Shown: in pieces, positions 1 to 8,228 of the stretch | Layout of the letters: every line of letters starts with the position of its first letter | How positions within the stretch are numbered: the stretch's first letter is position 1 | Origin: Collinsella sp. | GTDB taxonomy: Bacteria; Actinomycetota; Coriobacteriia; Coriobacteriales; Coriobacteriaceae | Assembly: GCA_019425045.1 (NCBI GenBank) | Contig: JAHYYI010000018.1 | Coordinates: 1 to 43,699 of the forward strand | Length of the DNA: 43,699 nt | Direction: 5' to 3' | Position numbers and translations under genes: made by a program | Notes under the pieces: model-generated | Database searches by the model: none | What the model was told of the DNA's origin: nothing | What the model saw: only the letters and a program-made list of their open reading frames with translations

Positions 1-110
1 GTCATGCGGACTCCAAACCGGACCTGATGGTCCAACTTTTTGTCCGCAGCCCCCCACGGCAATCTGGGGCCCGTCCCCAAATACCTATAAATATACAGGT
101 CAGCGATGTG
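1..110. other. Intergenic edge with two short hairpins
   Basis: No gene is seen. A small hairpin (GGACC tgat GGTCC, 20-33) is followed by TTTTT on the plus strand, so it could terminate a plus-strand gene lying left of the window. A second weak hairpin (CCCCA/TGGGG, 52-69) lies downstream of the minus-strand xerD gene but has no clear T tract. Confidence 0.35.
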
Positions 111-1052
111 TTAACGATGCGCCAGCGGATGCGCCGCCAGATAGACCTCGGTCAGTTGCGTTCGGTCGACATGCGTGTAGACCTGTGTGGTCGAAATATC
201 GGCATGGCCCAAAATCTCCTGCAGCACACGCAGGTCGGCACCACCCGCGAGCATGTGGGTGGCAAAGGAGTGGCGCAAGGTATGGGGATGGAGCCCCACC
301 AGCCCCACCTGACGCCCATACCGCTCGCATATCGCATGCACGGCCTGGCGCGACAGGCGACGTCCGTTCTTATTTAAAAAGACCGCCGAGGTCTCGGTTC
401 CGCGGGCATGGGCCGCCAAGCGAGAACGCCCCTCAGTTACATAGAGCGTCAGAGCTCGCGCCGCGCTTCCCACCAGTGGGGACAGGCGTTCCTTTGAGCC
501 CTTACCGCGAACGAGTACAAAGCCATCGTCAATATGGATATCGCCCACATCGAGCCCAACCAGCTCACTCACACGCAAACCGCATCCGTAGAGCACTTCC
601 AAGATGGCATGGTCGCGCAGTCCCATCTCGCCCTCGGGAAAGTCTTGATCGAGCAGCACCGAGACATCCTCCACCGATAGATACTCCGGCAAACGCTCAG
701 CCTTTTTAGGCAGGCGCAACGCCGCCGTCGGGTTTTGGGCCACGGCCCCATCGCGCACCAAAAAGGCATGCAGGCCCTTCACGGCAGCAAGCGCACGCTC
801 CACCGAGGCGTCGGAATAGCCTCCGTCGCGGCGATCGGCGACAAAGCCCTCCACGATCTGACGGGTCACTTCTTCAAAAGACACAATACCCGCCCGCTCC
901 AGATAGGCGCAGTACGTCGTCAGGTCACGACGATAGGCCGCAATCGTGTTGCGCGCCAAGCCCCGCTCGACCGCGAGGTAATCGAGATACTCCCCCGCCG
1001 CCACGGCGAGCGACGAGGGAGTAGCTTCGGTATGTTCCTTATTCGCCGGCAC
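111..1052 (-). CDS. xerD: Tyrosine recombinase XerD/XerC
   Basis: Site-specific tyrosine recombinase, probably resolving chromosome dimers at dif. At 313 residues it has the usual Xer length. The N-terminal SAM-like core-binding domain covers about residues 15-105 and the catalytic domain follows. The active-site set is visible: Arg in CGLRVSEL, Lys in RGKGSKERL, His-x-x-Arg in HPHTLRHSF, a later His in LGHADIST and the Tyr nucleophile in TQVYTH. The start is GTG, two bases after the pyrG stop, so it is probably translated from the pyrG message. XerC and XerD are hard to tell apart by eye; the family call is firm and the D assignment is likely. No phage or integron context is visible. Confidence 0.87.
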   Translation of the reverse strand: MPANKEHTEATPSSLAVAAGEYLDYLAVERGLARNTIAAYRRDLTTYCAYLERAGIVSFEEVTRQIVEGFVADRRDGGYSDASVERALAAVKGLHAFLVRDGAVAQNPTAALRLPKKAERLPEYLSVEDVSVLLDQDFPEGEMGLRDHAILEVLYGCGLRVSELVGLDVGDIHIDDGFVLVRGKGSKERLSPLVGSAARALTLYVTEGRSRLAAHARGTETSAVFLNKNGRRLSRQAVHAICERYGRQVGLVGLHPHTLRHSFATHMLAGGADLRVLQEILGHADISTTQVYTHVDRTQLTEVYLAAHPLAHR

Positions 1053-1054
1053 CC

Positions 1055-2716
1055 TTAGTCCGTAGCGAGGTTCATGGGCGTCACCTGCAGACGGTCGACA
1101 CCCTCATGCTGGCCAATCGAAGCGCGTACGAACTCGCGGAACAGCGGCTGCGGGTTGGTCGGGCGGCTCTTGAACTCGGGATGAGCCTGGGTTGCCACAT
1201 ACCACGGATGCACGTCGCGCGGCAGCTCGACCATCTCGACCAGGCGCTCGTCAGGCGACAGACCCGAGATAACCAAACCGGCGTCCTCGAGCTGGTCGCG
1301 GAAGGCGTTGTTGAACTCAAAGCGGTGACGGTGACGCTCGTAGACGAGTTCCTCGCCATATGCCTCGCGAGCAAGGGTATCGGCAGCAAGCTTGCACGGA
1401 TAGGCACCCAGACGCATGGTGCCGCCCTTCTCGGTCACGTCCTCCTGCGAGCTCATCAGGTCGATGACGCTATACGGGCCATCCGGATCGAACTCAGAGG
1501 AGCTGGCGCCGGCAAGGCCGACGACATTGCGGGCGAACTCGCACACGGCCACCTGCATACCCAGGCAAATGCCCAGATACGGAATCTTGTGCTCACGGGC
1601 AAACTCGGCCGCGAGGATCTTGCCCTCCAGGGCGCGCTTGCCAAAGCCGCCGGGGACCAGGATGCCCGAGGCGTCGCCTAGAACCTCGGAGACATTCTGC
1701 CCATCGAGGCTCTCGCCGTCGACTAGCTGGACGTCCACATGGCGATCGTAGAAGACGCCCGCATGGTGCAGGGCCTCGATAACCGACAGGTACGCATCGG
1801 GCAGCTGCGTGTACTTACCCACGACGGCGATCTTCACCTTGTCGGCGTGATGGTTGGCGTGATTCTGTTTGCGCAGGAACTCGTTCCACTCGCTCATGTC
1901 GCGCTCACGCGGATCCAGACCCAGGCGCTCGCAAATGCGCAGGTCAAAGTCCTGCTCGGCAAGCAGCTGCGGAACATCGTAAATGCTCGCGCAATCCTCG
2001 TTGGTAAAGACGCAATCGGTGTCGACGTCGCAGAAGCTTGCGATCTTTCCGCGGATAGCGTCATCGATATGGTGGTCGGAGCGCAGCACGATAATATCGG
2101 GCTGGATGCCAAAGCTGCGGAGCTCCTTGACGGAATGCTGCGTGGGCTTGGTCTTGACCTCGTGGGCGGCGGCGATATAGGGAACGAGCGACACGTGGAT
2201 GTAGCAGACGTTCTCGGGGCCGGCCTCCTTGCGGTACTGACGGATGGCCTCGACAAACGGTTGGGACTCGATGTCGCCGATCGTGCCGCCCAGCTCGGTG
2301 ATGACTACATCGGAGCCGGTCTGCTCCTCGATGCGGCGGAACTTGTCCTTAATGGCATTGGTGACGTGGGGAATCACCTGCACGGTACCGCCCAAAAAGT
2401 CGCCGCGACGCTCACGGGCGATTAGGCTTTTGTAGATGGCACCGGTCGTAAAGTTGGAATCGCGGGTCAGGTTCTCATCAATAAAGCGCTCGTAATGACC
2501 CAGGTCCAGGTCGGACTCGTAACCATCCTCGGTAACGAAGACCTCACCATGCTGGAACGGGCTCATGGTGCCGGGGTCGACGTTCAGATACGGGTCGGCC
2601 TTCTGCATCGTTACTTTGTAGCCACGCGACTTGAGCAGACGGCCCAGCGAGGCCGCGGTGATACCCTTGCCCAGGGACGAAACCACGCCACCGGTTACGA
2701 ACACATGCTTGGTCAT
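1055..2716 (-). CDS. pyrG: CTP synthase
   Basis: Converts UTP to CTP using ATP and glutamine, the last step of pyrimidine nucleotide synthesis; cytoplasmic. The protein has 553 residues, normal for the family. The N-terminal synthase domain opens with FVTGGVVSSLGKGITAASLG, which holds the P-loop. The C-terminal class I glutamine amidotransferase domain shows the Cys nucleophile in GICLGMQ and the His/Glu pair in HPEFKSRP. It is followed two bases later by xerD on the same strand. Confidence 0.97.
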   Translation of the reverse strand: MTKHVFVTGGVVSSLGKGITAASLGRLLKSRGYKVTMQKADPYLNVDPGTMSPFQHGEVFVTEDGYESDLDLGHYERFIDENLTRDSNFTTGAIYKSLIARERRGDFLGGTVQVIPHVTNAIKDKFRRIEEQTGSDVVITELGGTIGDIESQPFVEAIRQYRKEAGPENVCYIHVSLVPYIAAAHEVKTKPTQHSVKELRSFGIQPDIIVLRSDHHIDDAIRGKIASFCDVDTDCVFTNEDCASIYDVPQLLAEQDFDLRICERLGLDPRERDMSEWNEFLRKQNHANHHADKVKIAVVGKYTQLPDAYLSVIEALHHAGVFYDRHVDVQLVDGESLDGQNVSEVLGDASGILVPGGFGKRALEGKILAAEFAREHKIPYLGICLGMQVAVCEFARNVVGLAGASSSEFDPDGPYSVIDLMSSQEDVTEKGGTMRLGAYPCKLAADTLAREAYGEELVYERHRHRFEFNNAFRDQLEDAGLVISGLSPDERLVEMVELPRDVHPWYVATQAHPEFKSRPTNPQPLFREFVRASIGQHEGVDRLQVTPMNLATD

Positions 2717-2842
2717 ATTGAGTTACCTGCGCTTCCCGTAGAAGTTGTTTATCCACATCTTACGGGTCTTCATTGTAATACTCGCGCCGCGGACCGTCCG
2801 CAATTTTTCTCGCGTGCGATTGCATTTCTCAATCTTGAAACA

Positions 2843-2872
2843 AAACGCCGCCCGGTTTCCCAGGCGGCGTCG
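2843..2872 (-). terminator. Rho-independent terminator of the winged-helix gene
   Basis: On the minus strand an 8-9 bp GC stem (GACGCCGCC with GGCGGCGT) is followed by TTTTGTTT. It lies 20-50 bases after the stop of the small winged-helix gene and before pyrG, so the two are probably separate units. Confidence 0.75.
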
Positions 2873-2894
2873 CTATGGCAAGGGTTACATGCTG

Positions 2895-3233
2895 CTATCG
2901 ATCAGCAACCTCGTCCTCAAGCATTTCTTGAACGAGCATGCCGGTACGGACGCCCTCAAGATACCACTCACCACGTTCGGTGAGGCAAATGCCATTTGCA
3001 AGCTGACCGCCGTCGTCGCTATAACGCGAGACGACATCAATCATACCTTCGGAATCCAAGCGATCGATTGCGGCGCGGGCACGATACGGCGAAACCCCCA
3101 CGCGCTCGGCAAGCGTTTTGCGCGAGAAACCATACGGCCCGCCATTGTCTTCGGTTTGCTGGTCGATCTCCATCAACACCAGCACCTCGACACGCTTCAT
3201 ATCGTTGACACTCGCACGACCCTTGCCCGCCAT
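2895..3233 (-). CDS. Small winged-helix DNA-binding protein
   Basis: Putative transcription regulator of 112 residues. The middle (FSRKTLAERVGVSPYRARAAIDRLDSEGMIDVVSRYSD is at roughly residues 34-70) fits a helix-turn-helix followed by a wing. The tail is acidic. I chose the ATG at 3233 because GAGGAGG lies just upstream; the frame stays open to a GTG at 3287 with a poorer ribosome site. It stands alone between a terminator and the upstream UPF0371 gene. Target and ligand cannot be read from the sequence. It may be MarR-like or another small winged-helix type. Confidence 0.7.
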   Translation of the reverse strand: MAGKGRASVNDMKRVEVLVLMEIDQQTEDNGGPYGFSRKTLAERVGVSPYRARAAIDRLDSEGMIDVVSRYSDDGGQLANGICLTERGEWYLEGVRTGMLVQEMLEDEVADR

Positions 3234-3421
3234 AGCAGCCTCCTCAAACCGAGCACGAGCATCTAACGCGCCGTGCGCGACCGACACACCTCACGATGGC
3301 AGGTAATATCCATCATGCGGCATCCCGCTAAGGATGAAACAGTTACGGTTATTGTATACCGCTCAAATTGTTTCTAGGCAGGTAAACAGCTATTTTTCGC
3401 CGAAATAGACGCTTTATTGAT

Positions 3422-3456
3422 CAAAAAGCCGTACCGGGCGCTAACCCGATACGGCC
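3422..3456 (-). terminator. Terminator of the UPF0371 gene
   Basis: On the minus strand GCCGTATCGGG pairs with CCCGGTACGGC around a short loop and is followed by TTTTT. It begins about 35 bases after the stop of the upstream-lying UPF0371 gene. Confidence 0.8.
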
Positions 3457-3489
3457 AAAATGCAATGCAATTACCGCGGTGCTTCAAAC

Positions 3490-4971
3490 TTAGCGATGGA
3501 AGAAACCGCGGCGCTCAAACTTGGGCTCGCAGCACACGTTGATGCCCAACTTGCGCAGTACCGTCTCGTCCGTCGGCGAGATAATCACGCTAAAGAAGGC
3601 ATCGCAACCGCGCAGCTGCTCCAGGCCCGAAAGGACGCGAGCGGCCGTCTCACTCGTGGCCGAGGTGATCGACAGCGCCATAAGCGTCTCGTCGGTGTGG
3701 AGGCGCGGGTTTTTGCTGCCCAGGAAATGCGTCTTGAGCTTGCTGATGGGCTCGATCGCCTCATCGCTAATGACCTCGAGCTCAAGGTCGACGCCCGAGA
3801 CATGCTTGAGGGCGTTCATAATGAGCGAACTTGCGGCGCCCAGGCGCGTGGAGGTCTTACCGGTCACCACGGAGCCATCGGGCATGACCATGGCACCCAC
3901 GGGACCACCCGTCAGCTGCTCCCTGGTGAGGGCCGCCGAGCGCGCCGGTGAGTAGTTCTTATCGATGCCGGCTTTCTTCATAATAATCTTGAGACGGTCG
4001 ACTTGCTCATCGCCCACGCCGGTACGGCGCACATTTTCGACCGCGGTAAAGTAGCGGCGGACGATCTCCATCTTGGAAGCGTCGCGGCAGGCATCGTCAT
4101 CGGTGATGGCAAAACCGACCATATTGACGCCCATGTCCGTGGGGCTCTGGTAGGGGCTCTTGCCCAGGATCTTTTCCATCAGGGCACGGACTACCGGGAA
4201 GGCCTCGACGTCGCGGTTGTAGTTGACCGTGGTCTTGTTGTAGGCCTCCAAGTGGAAGGAGTCGATGATGTTGGCGTCATCGAGGTCTGCCGTGGCGGCC
4301 TCGTAGGCAATATTGACCGGATGCGTAAGGGGCAGATTCCAAACCGGGAAGGTCTCGAATTTGGCATAGCCGGCGGCCGTGCCATGCTTGTGCTCGTGAT
4401 AGAGCTGAGACAGGCAAGTGGCGAGCTTGCCCGAGCCAGGGCCGGGCGCCGTCACGACAACGAGCGGTCGGGTGGTCTCGACAAACTCGTTCTTGCCATA
4501 GCCGTCGTCGGACACGATCAGATCGACATCGTGCGGATACCCCTCGATGGGATAGTGCAGCTTGGCGGGAATACCGAGCGCGTTCAGGCGGTTGCGGAAC
4601 ACATCGGCGGCGGGCTGTCCAGCGTACTGGGTGATGACCACGGCCGCGACAGCAAAGCCGTTGCCGCGGAACAGGTCAACCAGGCGCAGCACATCCTCGT
4701 CATAGGTAATGCCAAGGTCACCACGAGCCTTATTCTTCTCGATGTGGTTCGCGTTGATCGCGATGATGACCTCAACGTCATCGGCAATGCTCTTGAGCAT
4801 GCGAAACTTGCTGTCCGGCTCAAAACCCGGCAGCACGCGACTCGCGTGATAGTCGTCAAACAGCTTGCCGCCAAACTCCAAATACAGCTTGCCGCCAAAC
4901 TGCGAGATGCGCTCCTTAATATGAGCGGCCTGCAGCTCGATATACTTCGCGTTGTCGAAACCCTGGCGCAT
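3490..4971 (-). CDS. UPF0371/DUF1846 family protein
   Basis: Conserved protein of unknown function, 493 residues from the chosen start, close to the usual family length of about 500. The family is recognised from the N-terminal GFDNAKYIELQAAHIKERI segment, the APGPGSGKLATCLSQLYHE segment that resembles a phosphate-binding loop, and the HTDETLMALSITSATSE segment near the end. The family has known structures, but I know of no agreed reaction. The start at 4971 has GGGAG six bases upstream; an in-frame ATG at 4995 has no ribosome site. It is a single-gene unit with its own terminator. I do not assign an enzymatic role. Confidence 0.85.
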   Translation of the reverse strand: MRQGFDNAKYIELQAAHIKERISQFGGKLYLEFGGKLFDDYHASRVLPGFEPDSKFRMLKSIADDVEVIIAINANHIEKNKARGDLGITYDEDVLRLVDLFRGNGFAVAAVVITQYAGQPAADVFRNRLNALGIPAKLHYPIEGYPHDVDLIVSDDGYGKNEFVETTRPLVVVTAPGPGSGKLATCLSQLYHEHKHGTAAGYAKFETFPVWNLPLTHPVNIAYEAATADLDDANIIDSFHLEAYNKTTVNYNRDVEAFPVVRALMEKILGKSPYQSPTDMGVNMVGFAITDDDACRDASKMEIVRRYFTAVENVRRTGVGDEQVDRLKIIMKKAGIDKNYSPARSAALTREQLTGGPVGAMVMPDGSVVTGKTSTRLGAASSLIMNALKHVSGVDLELEVISDEAIEPISKLKTHFLGSKNPRLHTDETLMALSITSATSETAARVLSGLEQLRGCDAFFSVIISPTDETVLRKLGINVCCEPKFERRGFFHR

Positions 4972-5080
4972 GTATGGCTCCCGTCCCGTTTCCATTTAAT
5001 GTTCTAGGCGATTATAACGGAGCCCGCCCTCCCCGATGCCCAGGCCATCAACAGGCACCAACCCAACACGCCATCGATAA

Positions 5081-5145
5081 GTTGCGGTGAAATAGTTCCT
5101 GTTTAACCCCTCAAGACGGCCAAACGGGAACTATTCCACCGCAAC
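5081..5145. repeat. Imperfect inverted repeat, 24-bp arms
   Basis: Arms at 5081-5104 and 5122-5145 pair over 24 bases with two mismatches around a 17-base loop. The arm core is GTTGCGGTGRAATAGTTCC. It sits between two genes, has no T tract and does not look like an ordinary terminator. It may be a dispersed palindromic element. Confidence 0.7.
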
Positions 5146-5221
5146 TTCCCCTTTTTGGTTCAAACAAACCTGGCCTTTGTATCAATAATGGAAACGTCGC
5201 AGGTGGAGCATAAGTCAGCGA

Positions 5222-5360
5222 AAGCCCGCCAGAGCGAGCAAGGTGACGTGAAAGAGGAGGGCATAGGCCTTTTGGCCATGCCCGACGATTGAACGTCAGA
5301 TTGCCGCTCTGGCGGGCTTGCAGCGTCGAGTGGTTCCGGCGTTTGGTAAAACGCCGGAAC
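5222..5360. repeat. Multi-stem structured intergenic element
   Basis: A nested set of stems: a perfect 15-bp outer stem (5222-5236 with 5305-5319, AAGCCCGCCAGAGCG), an inner TGACGT/ACGTCA stem (5244-5249 with 5293-5298), and a GCAT-AGGCC/GGCC-ATGC hairpin at 5261-5281. A separate 12-bp hairpin (GTTCCGGCGTTT, 5333-5344 with 5349-5360) follows. No convincing coding frame is present. It could be a structured RNA or a mobile palindromic element. Confidence 0.6.
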
Positions 5361-5368
5361 ACAAGAGC

Positions 5369-5436
5369 GCCCCCTCCCGCGCACGGAACGGGAGGGGGCC
5401 AAAGGTAGGAGTCTACCGGTGGGGTTACCCCACCGG
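5369..5436 (-). terminator. Tandem GC hairpins after the transporter gene
   Basis: Two perfect hairpins lie downstream of the minus-strand transporter: CCGGTGGGG/CCCCACCGG (5416-5436) and GCCCCCTCCCG/CGGGAGGGGGC (5369-5399). Neither has a strong T tract, but their position at the end of the arcA-arcB-transporter unit suggests termination or 3-prime end protection. Confidence 0.55.
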
Positions 5437-5501
5437 ACAGACGATGACCAGGTGATCCGTTATAGGATCGTCATGGTTTCCGTGGGGTACCCAAGGGGTA
5501 C

Positions 5502-6980
5502 TTAGAGCATCACGCAAGCGACGGTCAGGATGATGGCGCAGACGACGGAGAGAGCGACGATGAGCTTAAGAGCAAACTTGAGCCAGGTCGTCCACTCGAT
5601 CTTGGCCAGGGCAAGACCGCCCATGATGGCGCCGGAGGTCGGGGTGAACAGGTTCACGACGCCGATGGCGGCGGAGAAGATCATGACCATGACCTCGGGC
5701 GAGAAGCCGAGCTTAACAGCCAGCGGTCCCATGATGGGCATGGAGACAGTAGCCATACCGGAGGTCGAGGGGATCAGGAAGGACAGGCCGAAGTAGACCA
5801 GGAAGCTCATGGGAGCGAAGATCACGCCGGACAGGCCAGCCAGAGCATTGGCGGCAGCGTCGAGGACGTAGACGTCGAGGCCGGTGCTAGCCATGAGGAC
5901 GGAGATACCACGGGCGAGGGCGATGACGAGGACAACGGACATCATGTCGGCAGCGCCGGTGATGAAGGTGTTGACGATCTGCTTCTCGGACAGGCCGCCG
6001 ATAATACCGATCAGGACAGCCATGAGGAAGAACCAGGTGGAAGCCTCGTCGAAGTACCACTGACCAATGGGCAGGCCGGTGATCAGGGCAGACCAGCCCT
6101 GAACGATGGCGTTACCGTCGGCGTCATAGACAGCGCCAGCATCGAAGAAGTTGGCGACGCCCTCGTTAAGGTCGGCCAGCGGGATGAAGCCGACGATCAT
6201 GACGACGAAGGTGAAGGCGAAGGCGATCAGAACACCCTTCTGACGACCGGTGAGCTTGACCTCCTTGTGGACCTCGGAAGCAGCCTTGCCGTGAGCCTCT
6301 TCGGCGTCCTTGAGCTCCTGCATCGAGAGGATGGTGGAACCCTTGTCAGCCTTGACCTTCTTGGCATAGTTCATCACGAAGACGATGGACATGACGGTGG
6401 TAACAAGCCACAGGACGGCACCGAGGCCGATGATGATGGATTGGTTCACGGCAATGTCAACGCCGGTCAGGGCGTCGACGGCAGCGCCGACGGCGAACGG
6501 GTTAACCGTGGAGCCGAGGCAGCCGCAGCCAGCGCCGAGCAGGACGGTAGCGGCGCCGACCATCGGGTCGAAGCCGGCAGCCATCATGGTAGCGGCGAGC
6601 AGGGCGTAGAAGGGAACGGTCTCCTCGCACATACCATAGGTGGTACCACCGAGGGAGAAGATGAGCATCAGCACGGGAATGAGCATGATCTCGTTGCCCT
6701 TAAGCTTCTGCACCAGGACGGCGATGCCGTTGTCCAGAGCGCCGGTCTCGGTCATCATACCGAGGAAGCCGCCCAGGATCATAACGAAGAGGCAGACGGG
6801 CAGAGCGTCAGCGAAGCCCTTAATCGGGGCGGTGCAGAAATCGCTCAGACGGGCGGCAGTAACCGCGCCGCCGGACGTGCCGGAGACGATAACGGTAACA
6901 ACTGCAACAATTGCCAGCAGAGCTAGAAGAATGGTGAACGATGAAGGCATACCGCGCTTTTTCTTAGCGGTCTCAGTCAT
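5502..6980 (-). CDS. YfcC/DcuC-family transporter, probable arginine/ornithine antiporter
   Basis: Polytopic membrane transporter of 492 residues. Hydrophobic segments run throughout, with a hydrophilic loop at about residues 215-255. Small-residue motifs such as LGGTTYGMCEE, LGAGCGCLGSTVNPF and IPSTSGMATVSMPIMGP are typical of the YfcC/DcuC family. It is the last gene of a unit after arcA and arcB. From that context I infer arginine uptake coupled to ornithine export, the ArcD role, although ArcD proper belongs to another family. The ATG at 6980 is preceded by AAGGGGGG at good spacing; the upstream in-frame ATGs at 7007 and 6989 have poor ribosome sites. Substrate is not proven by sequence. 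Confidence 0.8.
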   Translation of the reverse strand: MTETAKKKRGMPSSFTILLALLAIVAVVTVIVSGTSGGAVTAARLSDFCTAPIKGFADALPVCLFVMILGGFLGMMTETGALDNGIAVLVQKLKGNEIMLIPVLMLIFSLGGTTYGMCEETVPFYALLAATMMAAGFDPMVGAATVLLGAGCGCLGSTVNPFAVGAAVDALTGVDIAVNQSIIIGLGAVLWLVTTVMSIVFVMNYAKKVKADKGSTILSMQELKDAEEAHGKAASEVHKEVKLTGRQKGVLIAFAFTFVVMIVGFIPLADLNEGVANFFDAGAVYDADGNAIVQGWSALITGLPIGQWYFDEASTWFFLMAVLIGIIGGLSEKQIVNTFITGAADMMSVVLVIALARGISVLMASTGLDVYVLDAAANALAGLSGVIFAPMSFLVYFGLSFLIPSTSGMATVSMPIMGPLAVKLGFSPEVMVMIFSAAIGVVNLFTPTSGAIMGGLALAKIEWTTWLKFALKLIVALSVVCAIILTVACVML

Positions 6981-7127
6981 GGTTCTCATCCCCCCTTCAT
7001 AAATCATTTAACTTTCTCGCGCGAAGCGGATTTTCCGTGCCGTGCCCACCGCCCGACGCAAGATATTTACCAGACAAAACCGCTCGGGGTGAGCAGCAAT
7101 ACACCCCGAGCGAGATGCTAGATGCTC

Positions 7128-8123
7128 TTACTTGAGCGTGGCGTACATGACAGCCTTGATGGTGTGCATGCGGTTCTCGGCCTCGTCGAAGACCTTGGAA
7201 GCGGGGCTCTCGAAGACCTCGTCGGTGACCTCCTGCTCGGTGATGCCGAACTGCTCGCACTTCTCGGCGCCAATCGTAGTGTTGGTGTCGTGGAAGCTGG
7301 GCAGGCAGTGCAGGAAGATGGCACCCGGGTTGGCCATAGCCATGACCTCGGAAGTAACACGATACGGGGTGAGCTGAGCGATGCGCTCGGCCCAGACCTC
7401 GTCGGGCTCGCCCATGGAGACCCACACGTCGGTGTAGATAACGTCGGCACCGGTGACGCCGTCCTTGACGTCGGTGGTCAGCTTGATGGTGCAGCCGTTG
7501 GCCTCGGCGATGGGCTTGCAGGCCTCGATGACGTCGTCGGCGGGCATGCACTCCTCGGGGCCGCAGGCCACGAAATTCATGCCGAGCTTGGAGCAGACGA
7601 CCATGAGGGAGCGAGCAACGTTGTTCTTGCAGTCGCCCATGAAAACGAGAGTCTTGCCCTTGATGTCGTAGTTGAAGTTCTCCTGGACGGTCAGGATGTC
7701 GGCGAGCATCTGGGTGGGATGCCACTCAGTGGTCAGGCCGTTCCACACGGGCACGCCGGACTTAGCAGCGAGCTCCTCGACATCGTCCTGGGCAAAGCCA
7801 CGGAACTCGATGCCGTCATACATGCGGCCGAGAACGCGGGCGGTGTCCTCGATGGACTCCTTCTTGCCCATCTGCGACGAACCCGGATCGAGGTAGGTGA
7901 CGCCCATGCCCAGATCCATGCCGCCGACCTCAAAGGCGCAGCGGGTACGAGTGGAGGTCTTCTGGAAGAGCAGAACGATGTTCTTGCCCTCGAGATAGCG
8001 GTGCGGAACGCCAGCGCGCTTCATATCCTTGAAGTTCTTGGAGAGCTTGAGCAGGTACTCGATCTCCTCGGTGGTGAGGTCGAGAAGCTTGAGGAAGCTA
8101 CGGCCGGAGAGGTTAACACCCAT
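7128..8123 (-). CDS. arcB: Ornithine carbamoyltransferase (catabolic)
   Basis: In the arginine deiminase pathway it splits citrulline with phosphate into ornithine and carbamoyl phosphate; cytoplasmic. The 331 residues match the family. Carbamoyl phosphate-binding STRTRCAFE is at about residue 56, HPTQML at about 134, and the HCLPSFHDTNT segment near 270 carries the catalytic Cys. AAAGGAA precedes the ATG. It lies about 100 bases after arcA copy 1 on the same strand and is followed by the transporter, which favours the catabolic rather than the biosynthetic role. The catabolic assignment rests on context. Confidence 0.93.
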   Translation of the reverse strand: MGVNLSGRSFLKLLDLTTEEIEYLLKLSKNFKDMKRAGVPHRYLEGKNIVLLFQKTSTRTRCAFEVGGMDLGMGVTYLDPGSSQMGKKESIEDTARVLGRMYDGIEFRGFAQDDVEELAAKSGVPVWNGLTTEWHPTQMLADILTVQENFNYDIKGKTLVFMGDCKNNVARSLMVVCSKLGMNFVACGPEECMPADDVIEACKPIAEANGCTIKLTTDVKDGVTGADVIYTDVWVSMGEPDEVWAERIAQLTPYRVTSEVMAMANPGAIFLHCLPSFHDTNTTIGAEKCEQFGITEQEVTDEVFESPASKVFDEAENRMHTIKAVMYATLK

Positions 8124-8168
8124 GGTTCGATTCCTTTCGAAGAAATGAATTACGTAAGTATTAGTGTT

Positions 8169-8216
8169 GCCCGTTTAACGGGCGAAGCCGGTGCGGTTGT
8201 AGGGGGACCGCACCGG
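8169..8216 (-). other. Two hairpins between arcA copy 1 and arcB
   Basis: CCGGTGCGGT/ACCGCACCGG (8188-8216) and GCCCGTT/AACGGGC (8169-8183) lie in the gap between arcA and arcB. There is no T tract, so they may adjust transcript stability or partial read-through between the two genes instead of terminating fully. Confidence 0.5.
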
Positions 8217-8228
8217 AAACGGAAAGAC

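Noticed and set aside
111..1052. XerD as integrase of a mobile element
   Set aside because: No att-like repeats, phage genes or composition change; it adjoins pyrG as a housekeeping gene would.
5111..5402. Short minus-strand frames in the 5.0-5.5 kb intergenic region
   Set aside because: They overlap the palindromes and stems, have no ribosome site and look like accidental frames in structured DNA.
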